Counted from the first letter of the stretch, positions 42,017 to 55,098 are shown. The stretch: DNA of 64,000 nucleotides from Kosakonia radicincitans DSM 16656 (GCF_000280495.2 NZ_CP018016.1:4898001-4962000); one strand, 5' to 3'. A program made the numbers and translations. The notes: generated by a model not told the origin, from the letters alone.

Positions 42017-45000
42017 TTACTGCTGCTGAATTTCCACCAGCACATCCGTTGGCCAGCGCTCTTCTTTATTGCTGACCCGGGCTTGTTCCAGCGAACGCGC
42101 CATATTGAAGATCTGATCCTCTACTTCAGCCATAAAGTTATAACTGTCAGGGCGGAACTGAATGAACCAGTACCCCATTCCCTGATCGAAACGGATCTTC
42201 AGCGCTTTGCCGTTATCAAACTCCACCAGCAGTTTACGATGATGAGGAATATCCCGGTTGGAGTAATTCAGCGTGACATCAACCGGCTTGCCCATCAGCG
42301 TGGTAAACCACTGCTCAGCAAATCCCTGAAAATCATCTTCGTTTGCCCAGTCGTGTGCCGCCTTGAAGCCCGGTTTCTCTTTCGCTTTGAACAGCGTATT
42401 GATGGCGACCTGCGCATGGCCGCTCAGACGCGGTTTCAACTGATTCATAATCGAACCCAGCAACACCAGCGCCGCCGGGTTCTGAATATAGCGGTCGGTG
42501 TAGTAGACACGCGTTATCTGATTGTTTTTCAGCAGCGCAGCAGTCTCTTCATTGGCTTTTTCCAGCTCGGCCCAGAAGCGGCGACCAAACTGCGCAATCG
42601 GGCCATTCAGTTCAGTAGAGAGGGAAAGATCTTTTACCCGCTCGCCTGCCGGTTCGCTCCAGCGTGCCAGATCCACCGCGTCCAGCTCGACCGGCGCAAA
42701 TGTCTGCGAACGCACAACCAGGGCCTGCGTTTGGTGCCAGTCAGAACCAGGAATGGCCGATTGCATGTCACGCGTTGCCAGCGTTATAACGCTCTCGCCA
42801 CGCAGCAACTGAGCGATAACAGGCACCGTCAACGCTACCTTGTTGCAGCAAATTCGTATGCCCGTAGCGGCAAACTGAGCAAGCTCGCCCAACACGTCGG
42901 CATCAGTAATACCGGCCGGGATCACCAGCGTCACACCCAGATTATCGGTCAACCGGTAACGCAGGATCGCCCTGCGGAACTCGCTGGCATACAGATCCCA
43001 CTCACTGAGCGGCTCGTTGAGCCACACCGTCAATGATGTGGCACCTTCATTGATCACGCGCCGAATGGCATCTTCTATGCTGCCGGGGCAATATTGCGCA
43101 TCTACCAACGACAGTTTTTCCTCTTCCGGCAAACCAATATAGTGTGTGAAATCCTCACCCAACCAGGCCAGCGCCGCTTTACGATCCAGCGCATCGTGAT
43201 CGTGACGGGTTTGCGAATCGAGCAGGCACTCACTGCAGGCTGTATCGCAATGGCTACAGCCGAGCTGTTTCACCATGCCTCTCAGCAGAGCATCAATATG
43301 TAATGGCGCGCTGGAGGCAAAACCGGCCCCGCCACTAATCACGTCATACAACTGGATGGCCAGTACAGACTGTTCGTTATCCAGTTTCACCGGGCGAATG
43401 GAATAACCCAGCTCCGCGGCGGAAACCCCCAGCACACCGGCCAGTGCGCGACGCAAAGCGACGGCCAGCGTCATTGCAACGCTGCGACCTTCGTCGGAAC
43501 CATCCTGAATATACTCGCCGCTCTGCGGACGCCTGAGAATAAGCTCAAACACATCCGTCTGCGCTACGGCACCCAGTGTCACTTTGGTTCTCAATGCTGT
43601 GGAACCCGGGCAGATCAACCGATGGTTCTGGCTATCACGATCTCCCTTACCCGGGCGTGGCGGATAATGGGCTTCCATCGATTTTGGCGCATCAGTTTCG
43701 TTAATCATCGACTCCGCGCGACCACAAATCATGCACAGCGCATAACCATGTCCACCTTCACCCATACTTTGCTGGAATACACGACCATCAGGCCCGGACG
43801 CCATAAACCCGGTTAGCGGATTCGGCAATGGTACACGTTCTGCCTGTACAAACACCCACGCGGGTACCACGGGGATGAACTTCATCGTTTCGATGTTGTT
43901 GGTTACCGGATAGTAGGCATCGGTCACAAAGCCCGCTGGTTGCAATACCTGGCGTTTGTTTGCAGAAATAATCCGCTCGCCGCAGGCAGCATTGGTACAA
44001 AACAGTTCGCCCTGCCCGCTGATTCCCTCTCCATACCCCAGCGTCCCGCATTTATGGCAACGCCAGGCAACATCCAGCCGCTGAGGTTCATTGGTATCTG
44101 CGTTCAGGTTATGCCAATGCAGAGAGACACCGGCGGAGCGAAACACGCGGCCATCGAGAATAATTTCCGCACCCGGCGCGTACTCACGGATCGCCACGCC
44201 CAGGTTGCGTGAAGGCAGCCCTTTATAGCGCGAGACGTTGTCTTCACGATCGCTCTTATCACGGCTTCTGAATGTTTTCTCACGGATGTAATCTTCCATG
44301 TTGAAGTTATCAAAGGTGACAACATCGGTAGGGAAGCCATAGCCAGGCAGGAATGTTCTCGCCGCCAGATCACGCAACAGATACTCGCCGCAGTGTCGTT
44401 TTTTCTCCATCTCCAGGCGCTTACGATACGGTGTATCGGGCTGCGACTCGCGTTCCTGCCGCGAAAGATCCTGGAAAATATCAAGCCAGCGTTTCTGTAG
44501 GGAAGAAATGGACCCGAGCGTATTTCGGCGCAGATTGTCGGGGCTGACACCGTGTAGCGCAGTGCCTTTTACTAACTGTTCCAGTGCGCCATCGACCGGT
44601 AAGGTAGTACGCTCCAGCCAGACTTTAAAGCGATTACAGATGGATTGTTCATGCTCTTCGCCAAAGAACCACTGGCTGTTGAGATTGGTGCGCTCTTTTT
44701 CCGTTTCCCCGATCACGTGACACAGGAATTCTGAGAGCAGCAGCGAATTAACATGCCGCTGCACCAGACGTTCAGAATTCATAGCCACCATCGGCGCCGG
44801 GATCGTCGTCTCAAACGGCCAGAGCGTATTAGCAAATACCTGCTGATCGTGTGGGTTACCCTTACACAGGGTATAAGAGATGGCGCGCGATTCCTTACTA
44901 CGGCCCGCGCGACCGGCACGCTGTAAGTAGTTGGCGGGGTGCGGCGGCACGTTATTCATCACCACGGCAGAGATACCACCAATATCTACGCCCATTTCCA

Positions 45001-48000
45001 TGGTGGTTGAGCAGTTGAGAACGTTAATGCCGCCCTCTTTAAACATCGTTTCGTACTCTTCCAGGCGTTCAGCAGACTGCTGCGCCGAGTGTTCTGCGGT
45101 GCGGTAGTAGAAGCCGCCTTCAATAGCCCGGTCGTTAATATTGGTCCACAAGTTCTGTGAGCGCAGCTTTTGCACCAGATCGTCTGCCGCACTTTGCTGT
45201 CTGATTTTGCTAATGCCGTTATCGTAATCATCCTGCGAACGGTCAAAATGCCAGACCTCCGGCAACATTACCGGCTCCGCGTGATACGACAGCCGTTGTG
45301 TATCGCTCAGGTTGTCAAAATCGATATGCGTCGGCAGGTAAGGCGTTAAGCCTTTGAAAGCCGTGTCCAGTAATTTATTAGTTACCGGGCAAATATACGC
45401 TTTTGTCACCAACGAGAAAGTCATATGCTCGCGCGGCAAGTAAAAGCGGTTACCATCCGAACGTAACACAGCAAGATTCCCGGAAAGCGCCTTCCAGGCC
45501 GCTTTCAACCAGGCATTCACCAAATCGATATCAGCCGTTCTCTTCACATTCAGCCCGGCGCCCAGCAGCAAAAGCTTGATCAGCCGCTGCGACACATTGC
45601 CATGGCGAATCTGCGGCCAGCGCTTGATCTGATATTCGTCATGCTCATCTGATTCAGGGCTGCGCAAGGAACGCGGCGCAAAACGGCTACCAATCCACTG
45701 CCGCCAGTCATCTTCCAGCTGAATATAGCTGCCTTCGCGAACATAAAAATCGAGGGATATTTTGAGGAAATCCTGCCAATCCTGGAGTGACAACCCCTTT
45801 TCCTGCCAGTGGTCAGGAACAATCTGCGCCTTATCAAGCCCCTGATAACCGATCTTCACCAGTCCCTGGGTTTCAAGGCTGTTGGAACGTTTAGGACGGC
45901 GCATAAACTCGCGAAATAACAGCATTTCCGATAATTTCACCGGGCCATCATGCTCGCGAAAAATTTCCGGTTTGTGGTATTTGTTGTAACGCAGGATCGG
46001 ACCTTTGATATCAAAGGTTTTTTGTAACTCGCCAACCATCTCTCGCCAGCTGAGTGACACCAACGGCGCACTTACTTTTTCGCCCAATGCCTGTTTCAGA
46101 CGCTGTTCAAAACGCAGCGCTTTTTCCTCCGCTTCTGCCGCCTCACCCGGCATGCCCATATCACGGTACTCTTTTGCTTCTTTGCGGGCTTTATCGGCCA
46201 GTTCACGGAATTTCTGCGGATCAATATCGGCAGCAACAACATCGCCTGTCGACTGTTGTTTCTGATACCACGACAGGATTTCAACCACACTGCCGCGCAG
46301 CCGGTTACGTTCGGCTTCTTGCTGCATGCGCACTGCCATTCGCGCAGTGCCCTGGCGACTATCGGTAAAGGTAATTAAGCGTCTACCGCGCCCCGGTAGA
46401 GTTTGTTGACCATCACCTTTTTCATTTTTCCCGGCAAAATCCGGACAGTACTCAAGCACCGTAGGAACAATATGCGTGACATAAAACGGGCTCCCCAGGA
46501 TAGCACGTCGGAAAGGTGATATTCCTTTTACGCCCCGGTAGCCGCAACCCTGGGCGCTACAGACCTGATCGATGTCGTTTATGGCAAGAGAAATGCTGTT
46601 ATCGTGCACGACACCGATACTGTGCGTTTGACGATCAAGACGTTGAAGCGTGTAGCCAGCGGCTTCATTATGTTCCGCCGCGATAATGTGCGGAGTCTTG
46701 ATGACAATCTCTTTTTCGACTTTTTCAGCAACCGGCTCAATCTCCTCCGGTATATCGTCCTGCAGAGAGAACTCGTCACCACCTTTATTTTCCCATTGGA
46801 CAAGCCTGCCCCTTTTTTCTCGGGCCAGCAGATGGGGTTCATTACACTCATTACAAAATGCCAGTTCAAATACCGGGCTGCCACATGCGCAATTCTGCCG
46901 TTGGTTTACATAGACATAGCCAAATGGCCAGTTCTTCTCCAGGGCCGTGCCGTGCTTCGCTGCACAGTGTTTGTCAGCACAGGCCCAGAGCCCCTGTGTA
47001 TTGCGCTGGAAAATATGCGCCCTGACCTTGAGAAAAGCGGGATCCTGTTCATTGGGACGCGTACCGGAACAGAGATCAATCCAGCGTAAAGTGTCCTGCT
47101 GGCTATAGCGTTGTTTAGTCAGTTCATTAAGGCGCGCGGTCAACGCATCCAGTTTCATTGCCCGCTGGCTAACCAGCATTTCACGTAAGTGACGCGCTTC
47201 CGGTGAGTGAGTTAATGCGCTATAGCGCTCCGGGCTAACCTCTTTTTCGCCAGCATCAGGAATAGCTTCGAGCACATCCAGAGAAACAGCGCGATTCAGG
47301 CTAGCCTCAAGTTCAGGCACAATGCGTTTGCCTCCCAGCACATCAATCTGTTCCAGTGGCACGCCAGAAAGCTCAGACAAGAATTTTTTCAGCTGCTTTT
47401 CTGCATCGCTACCGGCAATGGTTGCCGATGTTGCAACAAACCGGACGTCCCTCGGCGTAACACCAAAGGCATTCATTACGCGACGCAACTGCAACGCCAG
47501 TTCGGCAGCCTGTGAACCAACATAGGTGTGTGCTTCGTCCAGCACGATCCAGCGTAATGATTTTTGCGCTTTAGATTGCTGAATAATGGGCGCATCAACC
47601 TGGCGAACCATCATGTATTCCAGCATGGTGCCATTGGTAACCAGAATAGGTGCAGGTTCTTCGCGCATCTTCTCACGCGAAAGCACTTCATTTGGCTTTT
47701 TCTCTTGCTCGCTTTTGACGGCCGCATGTTTCTCTTTGGTGTTGCCGTTATACAGGCAATAGCGAATTCCCGTCCCGAAGCTGCGCGTCCAGGCATCAAG
47801 GCGTTCGCGCTGGGAATTAATCAGCGCGTTCAATGGATAGAGGAACAGCGCCCGCACGCCCACCAGCGGCTTATTACCGTTCCCACGTAGTTCCCGGTAG
47901 AGATCTTCCAGAACCGGCACCATAAAACACTCGGTCTTACCGGAGCCTGTACCACTGGTCACCACAATAGAATGCTTCTGCTCAAGCAACGCTTTCCAGC

Positions 48001-48328
48001 TGGCCAACTGATGTGTAAAAGGCTTCCAGCTTGCGCCAAAACGATAGCGGCCATTTTCCTCGCTATCCAGAGAAGCGACGACTTCTTTACTCAGCAACGT
48101 TTTTTCCGTTGCCAGCTGGCGCATCGTGAAAGCGGACTCTTCCCAACCAAAGGTTTGCTCGAAAACCGGCGATGCGAGAAATGAACCTTCCGCACCGCAT
48201 TCTGCTGCCATTTGCTGTGCAAGATGCTCACGCAACTGGGGATTGGTAATACTCAATATACTGAGTGTCGCTTCCGTTGAGCGAGAGAGTGATTGTTCAA
48301 TGAGTGTCGAAAAATAGCGTGTAGTCAT
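42017..48328 (-). CDS. druE: DruE, giant SF2 helicase of type III Druantia
   Basis: A 2,103-residue protein of the length typical of Druantia DruE. The N-terminal helicase has Walker [10 protein letters not shown] (124-132) and DEAH (264-267); the second RecA half has GVDIGG (near 1112) and QRAGRAGR (near 1136). Zinc-like cysteine clusters are at about 440-490 (CACGSP...CNECNEP) and the DUF1998 cluster [13 protein letters not shown] at about 1693-1705. It starts two bases after the druH stop. The DruH-DruE pair alone defines type III Druantia, an anti-phage system of unknown mechanism. No frameshift or missing motif seen. Confidence 0.88.
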   Translation of the reverse strand: MTTRYFSTLIEQSLSRSTEATLSILSITNPQLREHLAQQMAAECGAEGSFLASPVFEQTFGWEESAFTMRQLATEKTLLSKEVVASLDSEENGRYRFGASWKPFTHQLASWKALLEQKHSIVVTSGTGSGKTECFMVPVLEDLYRELRGNGNKPLVGVRALFLYPLNALINSQRERLDAWTRSFGTGIRYCLYNGNTKEKHAAVKSEQEKKPNEVLSREKMREEPAPILVTNGTMLEYMMVRQVDAPIIQQSKAQKSLRWIVLDEAHTYVGSQAAELALQLRRVMNAFGVTPRDVRFVATSATIAGSDAEKQLKKFLSELSGVPLEQIDVLGGKRIVPELEASLNRAVSLDVLEAIPDAGEKEVSPERYSALTHSPEARHLREMLVSQRAMKLDALTARLNELTKQRYSQQDTLRWIDLCSGTRPNEQDPAFLKVRAHIFQRNTQGLWACADKHCAAKHGTALEKNWPFGYVYVNQRQNCACGSPVFELAFCNECNEPHLLAREKRGRLVQWENKGGDEFSLQDDIPEEIEPVAEKVEKEIVIKTPHIIAAEHNEAAGYTLQRLDRQTHSIGVVHDNSISLAINDIDQVCSAQGCGYRGVKGISPFRRAILGSPFYVTHIVPTVLEYCPDFAGKNEKGDGQQTLPGRGRRLITFTDSRQGTARMAVRMQQEAERNRLRGSVVEILSWYQKQQSTGDVVAADIDPQKFRELADKARKEAKEYRDMGMPGEAAEAEEKALRFEQRLKQALGEKVSAPLVSLSWREMVGELQKTFDIKGPILRYNKYHKPEIFREHDGPVKLSEMLLFREFMRRPKRSNSLETQGLVKIGYQGLDKAQIVPDHWQEKGLSLQDWQDFLKISLDFYVREGSYIQLEDDWRQWIGSRFAPRSLRSPESDEHDEYQIKRWPQIRHGNVSQRLIKLLLLGAGLNVKRTADIDLVNAWLKAAWKALSGNLAVLRSDGNRFYLPREHMTFSLVTKAYICPVTNKLLDTAFKGLTPYLPTHIDFDNLSDTQRLSYHAEPVMLPEVWHFDRSQDDYDNGISKIRQQSAADDLVQKLRSQNLWTNINDRAIEGGFYYRTAEHSAQQSAERLEEYETMFKEGGINVLNCSTTMEMGVDIGGISAVVMNNVPPHPANYLQRAGRAGRSKESRAISYTLCKGNPHDQQVFANTLWPFETTIPAPMVAMNSERLVQRHVNSLLLSEFLCHVIGETEKERTNLNSQWFFGEEHEQSICNRFKVWLERTTLPVDGALEQLVKGTALHGVSPDNLRRNTLGSISSLQKRWLDIFQDLSRQERESQPDTPYRKRLEMEKKRHCGEYLLRDLAARTFLPGYGFPTDVVTFDNFNMEDYIREKTFRSRDKSDREDNVSRYKGLPSRNLGVAIREYAPGAEIILDGRVFRSAGVSLHWHNLNADTNEPQRLDVAWRCHKCGTLGYGEGISGQGELFCTNAACGERIISANKRQVLQPAGFVTDAYYPVTNNIETMKFIPVVPAWVFVQAERVPLPNPLTGFMASGPDGRVFQQSMGEGGHGYALCMICGRAESMINETDAPKSMEAHYPPRPGKGDRDSQNHRLICPGSTALRTKVTLGAVAQTDVFELILRRPQSGEYIQDGSDEGRSVAMTLAVALRRALAGVLGVSAAELGYSIRPVKLDNEQSVLAIQLYDVISGGAGFASSAPLHIDALLRGMVKQLGCSHCDTACSECLLDSQTRHDHDALDRKAALAWLGEDFTHYIGLPEEEKLSLVDAQYCPGSIEDAIRRVINEGATSLTVWLNEPLSEWDLYASEFRRAILRYRLTDNLGVTLVIPAGITDADVLGELAQFAATGIRICCNKVALTVPVIAQLLRGESVITLATRDMQSAIPGSDWHQTQALVVRSQTFAPVELDAVDLARWSEPAGERVKDLSLSTELNGPIAQFGRRFWAELEKANEETAALLKNNQITRVYYTDRYIQNPAALVLLGSIMNQLKPRLSGHAQVAINTLFKAKEKPGFKAAHDWANEDDFQGFAEQWFTTLMGKPVDVTLNYSNRDIPHHRKLLVEFDNGKALKIRFDQGMGYWFIQFRPDSYNFMAEVEDQIFNMARSLEQARVSNKEERWPTDVLVEIQQQ

Positions 48329-48330
48329 TT

Positions 48331-51300
48331 TTATTTTTCCGTAACGTTACGCAGCAAGCAGTACTGGAACAAAGCGTTAAACCAGCGAGAGTCAAAGTCT
48401 CTCACCTGCCGTAAGAAAAATACGGCGCCAGGTTCATTGCCAAAAACGCTGGTAAAGGTGGTTTTGCCGCTGGCTACTGCGGCGGCAAACACCGGCAGCC
48501 ATGCAACGGCATAGCGAAAATGTGTATCGGAAGAGATTTCAATAATGGGATCGGCTTGCGACTGGATCCAGCGAGAGAGACGTGGGCCGCCATATTCCGG
48601 CCAGCGGGATTCCCCGTGTTCACGAAGTAACTCCTGATACCAGCCCTGAATAATCTCTTTCATGACCGGTTGTGGGAAAAGCCTCGGGGCCTTTCCCTCG
48701 CTTAACCAGCTATGCACATCGCTGGCATAGGTAGGAAAGAGCATTCCCAACCTTTGATACATTTTATTCAGGAAATTACTCTGCATTTCTATAGATGCGC
48801 CTTTGCTCACCATAAAGGCCTGCATTTTTGCTGCTGCATTTTTTATTTGCTGTATCGGTAAGAACTCCCAAAACACGGGGAATTCAGATTCGATTCGTCC
48901 AAGATATTCGGCCGACATTTCAAATTTGAACAAGGAGAGCGTTAGTGCCTGAGGATGCTGAAATAACGCACGCCAGACCTCGAAGGTGGCCAGAGGTAAA
49001 TAACTGAACTGGCTGTAAAGATTTTGCAGGAATTGCCAGCCAGAATGCGCCGGATCGTTCGCCATCTGATCCAGAACCAAGGAAATGGTATTAACCTCAG
49101 CACCAGGTTTGAAAAGCTGAGTGGCTTTTTGCAAGGAGTGAATCGTACCGGCTTCCGCTTCTGGCAACTGTTCACCACGAATAAAACAGGGACGGAATGC
49201 AGTTTCTTCGCCAGGTTTCGGCAGAACCAGCCAGGGGCCGTTTTTACTTACAATTGAGCCCAGCTCAAATTCACCGACCGGGACACCTTCACTCATTCTT
49301 GATGTCAGAGGAATGGATTTTCGCTCTGGTTCGCTCAGCAACATGATAACTGGCGAAGGCACTTTCCCTGATGCATTGTGAATCGAGTTGGAACGCAGTA
49401 TCTGTGAGGCCGGATCATATTCCAGGCTGTATTTGTAGCGCCGGATTTGCCAGTTGCCGGTACCGCCTACGCCGCTAATCCGCATATCCACAATCTGATC
49501 AATCCCTGAACCGAGGGAAAGTAAGTTCTCAATATGCTCTTTCAGGCTGTAAAGATTAATTTCAAGCGGGCGTTCACCGGCGTTATAACGCCATTCATGC
49601 CATGCCTGCTGCCCACTGTTGGAACGCAAGCGTAGTTCCAGGGTAAAGCGGGTCGGTTCTCCATTTTTGCCAAACAGGAACACTCGAGAGCCCAGCAAAT
49701 CGGTAATGGTGATATTTTTTGCCAGCGGCCGACCTTCGGCATCAAAAGCAAGACAGCCACTTGAGGGAAAAGGCATAACAATCCCAACGGGCGCTTCCAT
49801 CAAGCTTGGGGTAACCTGCAATTGTACTGATGAGGGCGGTACCCCTTCCGCTTTGATCAAAATTTCCGTTCTGTTCCCGGAACGCTTACGGCCTATTTCA
49901 AGTGTTTTGTCCTTTAACGCATACCAACATTTGTGCTGCGTCGAGATAGCAATGATTCCTTCGTTTGCACGCTCACCGCTCTTAATTTCAACCTGAAAAT
50001 CCGCAGGTAATATGCCAATTTTGCGACGCAGTAACGTTTCATTGTTCTCATTGCGGATGGACAAAAAATGCGTCCCCATGGTGTCATGCAACTCGCACAC
50101 ATCAATATCTTTACCGCTCAAAAAACGCCTGTAGCGAACTTCAGGTACCCCCATTTTTCGCATAACTCGCGGAGTGCCAAGAAACACCTCTTCAGGAAAG
50201 GTCGTCCAGTTCAGACGCTTACCTTGTAACTCCAGACCTGGCAGGCGCACCTGCTCCAGCCCCGCACGTATGCGATAGGTTTCCTCACCCTCAATGAGGA
50301 TATCCTGCCCTCCTTGCACCACTAAAGCAGGGTAGCCGAAAGCCCGGCAGGTAAAATCAGAGGGGGTATTTTCAGCAGACAGCGTCCCACCTTCCGGCAG
50401 AATGATTAGCATGTCGCTACTGCGGACACTGCATGAGGCAATCCCTTGCAAGGACCAGTCATCACCCTGACGCACAAAGACAAGAGGAACATCGCCAACC
50501 GGGATTTCACTCTCAGCAATATTGACAATGCCAATAATCACCCCACCAGCCCGGGCGACCAGAGACAATGTGGTGGCAGGACGACGCCGGTGAAAACGAA
50601 CATCACTTTTGCGCAGCCGTAATCTGGCTTGCATATGCTCAAGCGTGGCGTAAGCGCTTCCCAGGCTGACCATGTCTTCCCCGTCTTCACACACTGCCAG
50701 TTCAAAGCGAGTAGTCGAAGGTTCACTCAATAATGGAAAAACCATTTCTTCCGGCAGTGAAATGTAGGTATGTAAGGCATCGGGCTTTTGCTCTGACCAG
50801 GAAAAAAAGCATTCAATAATCTTACTTTTGCGCTGCCGGGGCTTATTTTCCACCGATGCAGTGCGAAGCAAGCCGTTGAGAAAGCTGGTTCCCGTATCAT
50901 CGTCAAGGGGGATGGGAAAACTGTCGCGCCATTTAGGGTGTACGCGCTCAAGCTCTTTAACCGGTTCAGCATGGGTGCTGAGCTCATAGAGTTGCACCAA
51001 CGAAATGAGTTGTTCAGCCATCCGGGCGATGAATTCTATGGATGTGTCTTCCCGAAATCCTTGAGGAAGCGATGATTTTTCAACCATCATTTGAACCAAC
51101 ATCGACGTTGAGTACCCCAGCGATGAGGCCTGTTCGTATTGATTAAGAATACGGGAAAAAACAGACTGGAAGCGGCTATCCGTTTCTTTCAGCAGCTTGA
51201 AAGGCAGACCACCTTCACTGAAAAGTGACCCCAGAAAATTACGACGTTCCGATTCATAAAAACGAATTGGACGTTCCCAAAAACCATCCAATCCTTTTGG

Positions 51301-51627
51301 TACGACCAAACCTAATTCCGAATGAGACAGACTAATATTCAGGGCTGCATGAATAGGATCCCAGCTCCATTTGCAGTCGCGCCCGTAGTCCCGGCGATAC
51401 CATTCGGAGCAAAAAAGGGTAAAACAGGCTGCATAACCTTTATCGTTTTTTAGTTTTTCTGGCTGCCCTATTTCCCGAAGAAGCCGTTTCAGATCGGCAT
51501 ATTCATCGCTGGTTGCATGATATTCATAAAGAGGCCTGCTATCAGCTTTTTTTAATCCACGACGAGTAAGAAACTTCGTCAACCAGGGGGTGCATTTAAA
51601 TACTGAAACGAGTTCAGACTGACTCAA
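48331..51627 (-). CDS. druH: DruH, partner protein of type III Druantia
   Basis: A 1,098-residue protein with no domain I recognise; it has mixed alpha/beta character and no membrane segment. The start is a TTG at 51627-51625: AAGGAG sits six bases before it and no in-frame ATG has such a site. DruH is the signature gene of type III Druantia; its job is not known. Together with DruE two bases downstream it forms the complete operon. Identity is from pairing and length, and should be checked by profile search. Confidence 0.8.
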   Translation of the reverse strand: MSQSELVSVFKCTPWLTKFLTRRGLKKADSRPLYEYHATSDEYADLKRLLREIGQPEKLKNDKGYAACFTLFCSEWYRRDYGRDCKWSWDPIHAALNISLSHSELGLVVPKGLDGFWERPIRFYESERRNFLGSLFSEGGLPFKLLKETDSRFQSVFSRILNQYEQASSLGYSTSMLVQMMVEKSSLPQGFREDTSIEFIARMAEQLISLVQLYELSTHAEPVKELERVHPKWRDSFPIPLDDDTGTSFLNGLLRTASVENKPRQRKSKIIECFFSWSEQKPDALHTYISLPEEMVFPLLSEPSTTRFELAVCEDGEDMVSLGSAYATLEHMQARLRLRKSDVRFHRRRPATTLSLVARAGGVIIGIVNIAESEIPVGDVPLVFVRQGDDWSLQGIASCSVRSSDMLIILPEGGTLSAENTPSDFTCRAFGYPALVVQGGQDILIEGEETYRIRAGLEQVRLPGLELQGKRLNWTTFPEEVFLGTPRVMRKMGVPEVRYRRFLSGKDIDVCELHDTMGTHFLSIRNENNETLLRRKIGILPADFQVEIKSGERANEGIIAISTQHKCWYALKDKTLEIGRKRSGNRTEILIKAEGVPPSSVQLQVTPSLMEAPVGIVMPFPSSGCLAFDAEGRPLAKNITITDLLGSRVFLFGKNGEPTRFTLELRLRSNSGQQAWHEWRYNAGERPLEINLYSLKEHIENLLSLGSGIDQIVDMRISGVGGTGNWQIRRYKYSLEYDPASQILRSNSIHNASGKVPSPVIMLLSEPERKSIPLTSRMSEGVPVGEFELGSIVSKNGPWLVLPKPGEETAFRPCFIRGEQLPEAEAGTIHSLQKATQLFKPGAEVNTISLVLDQMANDPAHSGWQFLQNLYSQFSYLPLATFEVWRALFQHPQALTLSLFKFEMSAEYLGRIESEFPVFWEFLPIQQIKNAAAKMQAFMVSKGASIEMQSNFLNKMYQRLGMLFPTYASDVHSWLSEGKAPRLFPQPVMKEIIQGWYQELLREHGESRWPEYGGPRLSRWIQSQADPIIEISSDTHFRYAVAWLPVFAAAVASGKTTFTSVFGNEPGAVFFLRQVRDFDSRWFNALFQYCLLRNVTEK

Positions 51628-52091
51628 AGCAAACTCCTTGCTATTAGTGCAGTAGTAGAATCAGGGTTATTATTTACGAGGTGGACAGCCTGTACATTTA
51701 ACAATAAAAAACGTTACAGAATATACTCCAATAAAGTTTAATCAACCTACCAAAGTTGGCAGGCAAGGTGATAAATCCGCTACTTCGTCATGCACAGGGC
51801 AGGAAATCGCCTTTCCAAACATGGCCTTATTGATGCTGTATGTCATCGTTTACCATGAAGTGTTACACGGAAAATACTTTACCTTATTTTCCACAGTCAA
51901 AAAGATCTATTTCTAAAATTCGTGAAGGATTTACAAAATTCTTATGCCGTTAACTCTTATGATTATCACACCTAATCTAAGTAATGGTTATAAAGGATAG
52001 AAAATAAATTTCACTTAAGAAGTATCAACGACATTTTCTAAATAAAAGATAAATGAATACACAATATATAATTAAACTTACTCCGCCGCGA
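51628..52091. promoter_or_regulatory. 464-base AT-rich region upstream of druH
   Basis: No gene seen. It must hold the druH promoter and is the right border of the defence island. A short near-palindrome (CCTACCAA/TTGGCAGG, 7 of 8 pairs) is at 51746-51763. The other end, near 52,092, is the 3' end of the LysR gene. No tRNA, att repeat or integrase is visible. Confidence 0.4.
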
Positions 52092-52985
52092 TTATTCACC
52101 CTCAGCAAATGCCTGCTGCAACCACGCTTTTATTATTCTTACCTCTTCACGCTGCGCTTTTTGCTGGCTGGTTACGAAATAGTAATTCCCGCCGGGTAAT
52201 GTTCCCGGCAGGGCAACGCGCAACAATCCTTGTTCCAGCGCATTCTGGATCAATAATTCGCTGGCGAGCAGTACACCCTGCCCGGCAATCGCCGCCTGAA
52301 TGGCGTGCGTCTCATCATCAAAATGAATACCAGTATGTACCGGTAAATCGGCCGGGCCAAAGGCCGCTTTCCAGTGTGGCCAGTCTGGTTCCGGCTGCGG
52401 AACATGGCGGTTTTCAATATGAAACAGCGTAAAACGGGAAAGATCTTCCGTCACCCGCAACGCCAGTTGCGGGCTGGCGACCAGCACAAAACGATCGCGG
52501 TAGAGCAGCGTATTCTCCAGTGCTTCATCAGCCTGCATGCTGTAGCGGATCGCACAATCCGCCATATCACCACGAACATCCACCAGGTCGGTACTGCTGT
52601 GCAGACGCAGCTCCAGCGATGGGTGCTGTTGATGCAGCGACGGCAGGCGCGGCACCAGCCAGTTAGTCAGAAAGTTGGAGGTAGTGCTCAGCGTTAACGC
52701 TCCCGGTTGCCCGGCCCTGTCGATGGCCTCCACCGCTTCGCGCAGCGTGGCAAAGATATTCCCCGAGGCGCGAAACAGAATTTCTCCGGCATTAGTGAGC
52801 ACCACGGCACGCGCCGAGCGGGTAAACAGACGCTGGTTGAGCGATGTCTCCAGCACGCGGATCTGGTGGCTGATGGCGGTCGGCGTCACGCCAATCTCCT
52901 CCGCGGCAGCTTTAAAACTGGTGTGGCGGGCCACAGCATCAAAAGCACGGATGGCAGAAAGTGGTGGCAATCGGCGTGTTCGCAT
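52092..52985 (-). CDS. LysR-family transcriptional regulator, GcvA-like
   Basis: A 297-residue LysR protein of the GcvA/AmpR subgroup. The N-terminus LPPLSAIRAFDAVARHTSF and the HTH region with IGVTPTAISHQIRVLE are diagnostic. The effector domain carries the usual FLTNWLVPRLP segment. It is divergent from the MFS pump at 53115 (129 bases between starts), so it probably activates that gene. Confidence 0.87.
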   Translation of the reverse strand: MRTRRLPPLSAIRAFDAVARHTSFKAAAEEIGVTPTAISHQIRVLETSLNQRLFTRSARAVVLTNAGEILFRASGNIFATLREAVEAIDRAGQPGALTLSTTSNFLTNWLVPRLPSLHQQHPSLELRLHSSTDLVDVRGDMADCAIRYSMQADEALENTLLYRDRFVLVASPQLALRVTEDLSRFTLFHIENRHVPQPEPDWPHWKAAFGPADLPVHTGIHFDDETHAIQAAIAGQGVLLASELLIQNALEQGLLRVALPGTLPGGNYYFVTSQQKAQREEVRIIKAWLQQAFAEGE

Positions 52986-53114
52986 AGCTGAATTTAACTC
53001 ATCTTAAGCTGAAAACTATGACTTTGCTTACGTCATGAAACAGGGGGTAGCCTGTTACTCATCGGGAATGATCCATGAGGATTATTCACCTTAGAAGATT
53101 AACAGGAATACCCC

Positions 53115-54464
53115 ATGACGCAAATTAACACGCTGGCTACGCACTCATCGCCACACTATCAGGCGCTGCTGGCTCCCGGCATCGCTCAGGCATTGATTGC
53201 GCTTGATTACGCCATTATTTATGTTGCGCTACCCACGCTGGCGCAGGCGTTGCACTTGTCACTGAGCGAAATGCAGTGGGTGGTGTCGATCTACGGTTTG
53301 ACCTTCGCCGCACTACTGTTGCCTGGTGGAAGCCTGTGCGATCGTTTCGGCGCGCGCCGAATCTTCAGCATCGGCATGATACTGTTTCTTTTTTCATCAA
53401 TACTGGGCGGAATGGCCGATAACGGAACATTGTTACTGATGGCCCGCTGTGGACAAGGGATCGCCGCCGCGCTGCTGCAACCGGCAGTGCTGGCCTTAAT
53501 GGCGCAGCGTTTTCAGGGAGAATCACATCGCCGGGCGCTGGCGATCTGGAGCGCAATTGGTGCGCTGGGCCTGGTGGCGGGTGTGGTGCTGGGCGGCATG
53601 CTGACGGCCCTGAGCTGGCGCGCCATTTTCTTCATCAACCTGCCGCCTGGTTTGCTGGCGCTATGGCTGGTGCAGCGCAACTTTTCGAAAACACAACCAC
53701 AAGGTGGCGTGCAACGCACGGGTTTTGGCGCGCTGCTTGGTTGTGCGACAGCCGGCACGCTGGTGTGGGCGATGATGCGTTATGCCGAACAAGGTGCGCC
53801 GGATTTCTTTGCGAATCGACTGGCGGCAGCCATGCTACTGCTGTTGATTCTCCATGAACGTTTTGCTCCGCAGCCGCTGCTGTCACGCACACTGCGTGAC
53901 ATGCCGGGTTTGCAGACAGGCTGGCTCAGCAGCGCCTGCTATATGGCCAGCGTCGGCAGCCAGTTTTACGCCATGACATTGCTGTGGCAGCAAACGCTAC
54001 AGCTTGATGCCGTCACCACCGGATGGTTATTTACCCCGCTGGCAGTGCTGATTGTGGCGGGAAATGCACTTTACACCCGACTCTCTGCACGCTTTAGTAG
54101 CCAAAAGGCGCTGCTGGTGGGGTTTGCCTGCGCGGCAGTTGGCTTATGGCTGCTGTCGATATCGCTTAGCGCCCCGTTCTCCGTCGGGTTCATGTCCGGA
54201 CTCGTGCTCAGCGGTATCGGCCACGGATTGATCTATCCGGCAATGTTCGCCGTCGGGCTGAGCGCCGTACCAGTGCAGCAACAGGGACGCGCCAGCGCGT
54301 TGATGGTCACCAGCCAGTACATCGCCGGCGCGATGATGCTGGCAGTGATCTCCGTTTTACTGGCGATGCAGCCGGATCTGGCAAGCTGGTCTACGGTATT
54401 TCGTGGGCTGGGTGCTGCCGCGCTACTGGGCATGCTGGTAGCGCTCTGTGCGCCGGAGCGCTGA
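53115..54464 (+). CDS. MFS efflux transporter, EmrB/QacA (DHA2) family
   Basis: A 449-residue membrane protein with about 14 hydrophobic segments. The opening DYAIIYVALPTLAQALHLS with MQWVVSIYGLTFAALLLPGG is the DHA2 signature, and GGSLCDRFGARR is motif A. WSAIGALGLVAGVVLGGMLT is motif C of the exporters. RBS AGGAA. No adaptor or outer-membrane partner gene adjoins. Substrate unknown; likely controlled by the divergent LysR. Confidence 0.87.
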   Translation: MTQINTLATHSSPHYQALLAPGIAQALIALDYAIIYVALPTLAQALHLSLSEMQWVVSIYGLTFAALLLPGGSLCDRFGARRIFSIGMILFLFSSILGGMADNGTLLLMARCGQGIAAALLQPAVLALMAQRFQGESHRRALAIWSAIGALGLVAGVVLGGMLTALSWRAIFFINLPPGLLALWLVQRNFSKTQPQGGVQRTGFGALLGCATAGTLVWAMMRYAEQGAPDFFANRLAAAMLLLLILHERFAPQPLLSRTLRDMPGLQTGWLSSACYMASVGSQFYAMTLLWQQTLQLDAVTTGWLFTPLAVLIVAGNALYTRLSARFSSQKALLVGFACAAVGLWLLSISLSAPFSVGFMSGLVLSGIGHGLIYPAMFAVGLSAVPVQQQGRASALMVTSQYIAGAMMLAVISVLLAMQPDLASWSTVFRGLGAAALLGMLVALCAPER

Positions 54465-54471
54465 GCGCGGC

Positions 54472-55092
54472 TTACTGGCGTCCCCACTTTTCGCAAAACG
54501 CTTCTATATCCTCATCCTGAAAATCGGCCAGCCGTTCGATAATGGTCTCCAGCGGCCACTCCCACCAGGCGATCTGTTGTAACTGCTGGCCAATATGCGG
54601 TGAGAAGCGCAAACGAATAACCTTTGCCGGAACGCCGCCAACAATCGTGTAAGGTGCCACATCCTTACTGACCACGGCGCCAGCCGCAATGACAGCGCCA
54701 TCTCCTACCGTCACGCCGGGCAGCACAATAGCAGCATGCCCGATCCAGACATCATTCCCGATGACGACGCGATCGCCTCGCCGCTGAGTAAAAAAGTCAT
54801 GATCGCGTACCGCGCTGGCGGAATAGTACTCCGGGCAATAAGTGATTCGGTGCTGGGATGGCCGCCCCATCGGATGATTGGGCGCGCCAATACGCACATT
54901 ATTGGCAATCGCGACAAACTTTCCTATCTCAGCATCGGCAATGGTGCAATATTCACCGATATAGGAAAAATCACCTAACGTACTGTATTCCATCAGACTA
55001 TTAGCCAGCACTTCACATTGCTGACCCATTTTGCATTCGCGCATACGAACGCCGGGATCGATCCAGGTTTCCGCTAATTTGGCATATTTCAT
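54472..55092 (-). CDS. Hexapeptide-repeat acetyltransferase (phosphonate-associated family type)
   Basis: A 206-residue left-handed beta-helix acyltransferase. Hexapeptide repeats run through [20 protein letters not shown], then [20 protein letters not shown] and [19 protein letters not shown]. It resembles what I recall of the transferase-hexapeptide family found in phosphonate operons, but no phn gene is near, so it is probably a stand-alone acetyltransferase. The start is put at the second ATG (55092), because GAGGGA lies six bases before it and abuts the first ATG at 55098. It ends eight bases from the convergent MFS gene. Confidence 0.82.
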   Translation of the reverse strand: MKYAKLAETWIDPGVRMRECKMGQQCEVLANSLMEYSTLGDFSYIGEYCTIADAEIGKFVAIANNVRIGAPNHPMGRPSQHRITYCPEYYSASAVRDHDFFTQRRGDRVVIGNDVWIGHAAIVLPGVTVGDGAVIAAGAVVSKDVAPYTIVGGVPAKVIRLRFSPHIGQQLQQIAWWEWPLETIIERLADFQDEDIEAFCEKWGRQ

Positions 55093-55098
55093 CGTCAT

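Noticed and set aside
46054..46368. Plus-strand open frames inside druE, hsdR and other long genes
   Set aside because: They are antisense shadows of strong coding frames, without family motifs.
42017..51627. DISARM (drmA/drmB) or MrfA reading of the large helicase
   Set aside because: DUF1998 is shared with those, but the ~2,100-residue helicase plus a single ~1,100-residue partner and no methyltransferase fit type III Druantia better.
24034..52092. Integrase-driven genomic island with tRNA attachment site
   Set aside because: No tRNA gene, integrase or direct repeats were seen at either border within the window.
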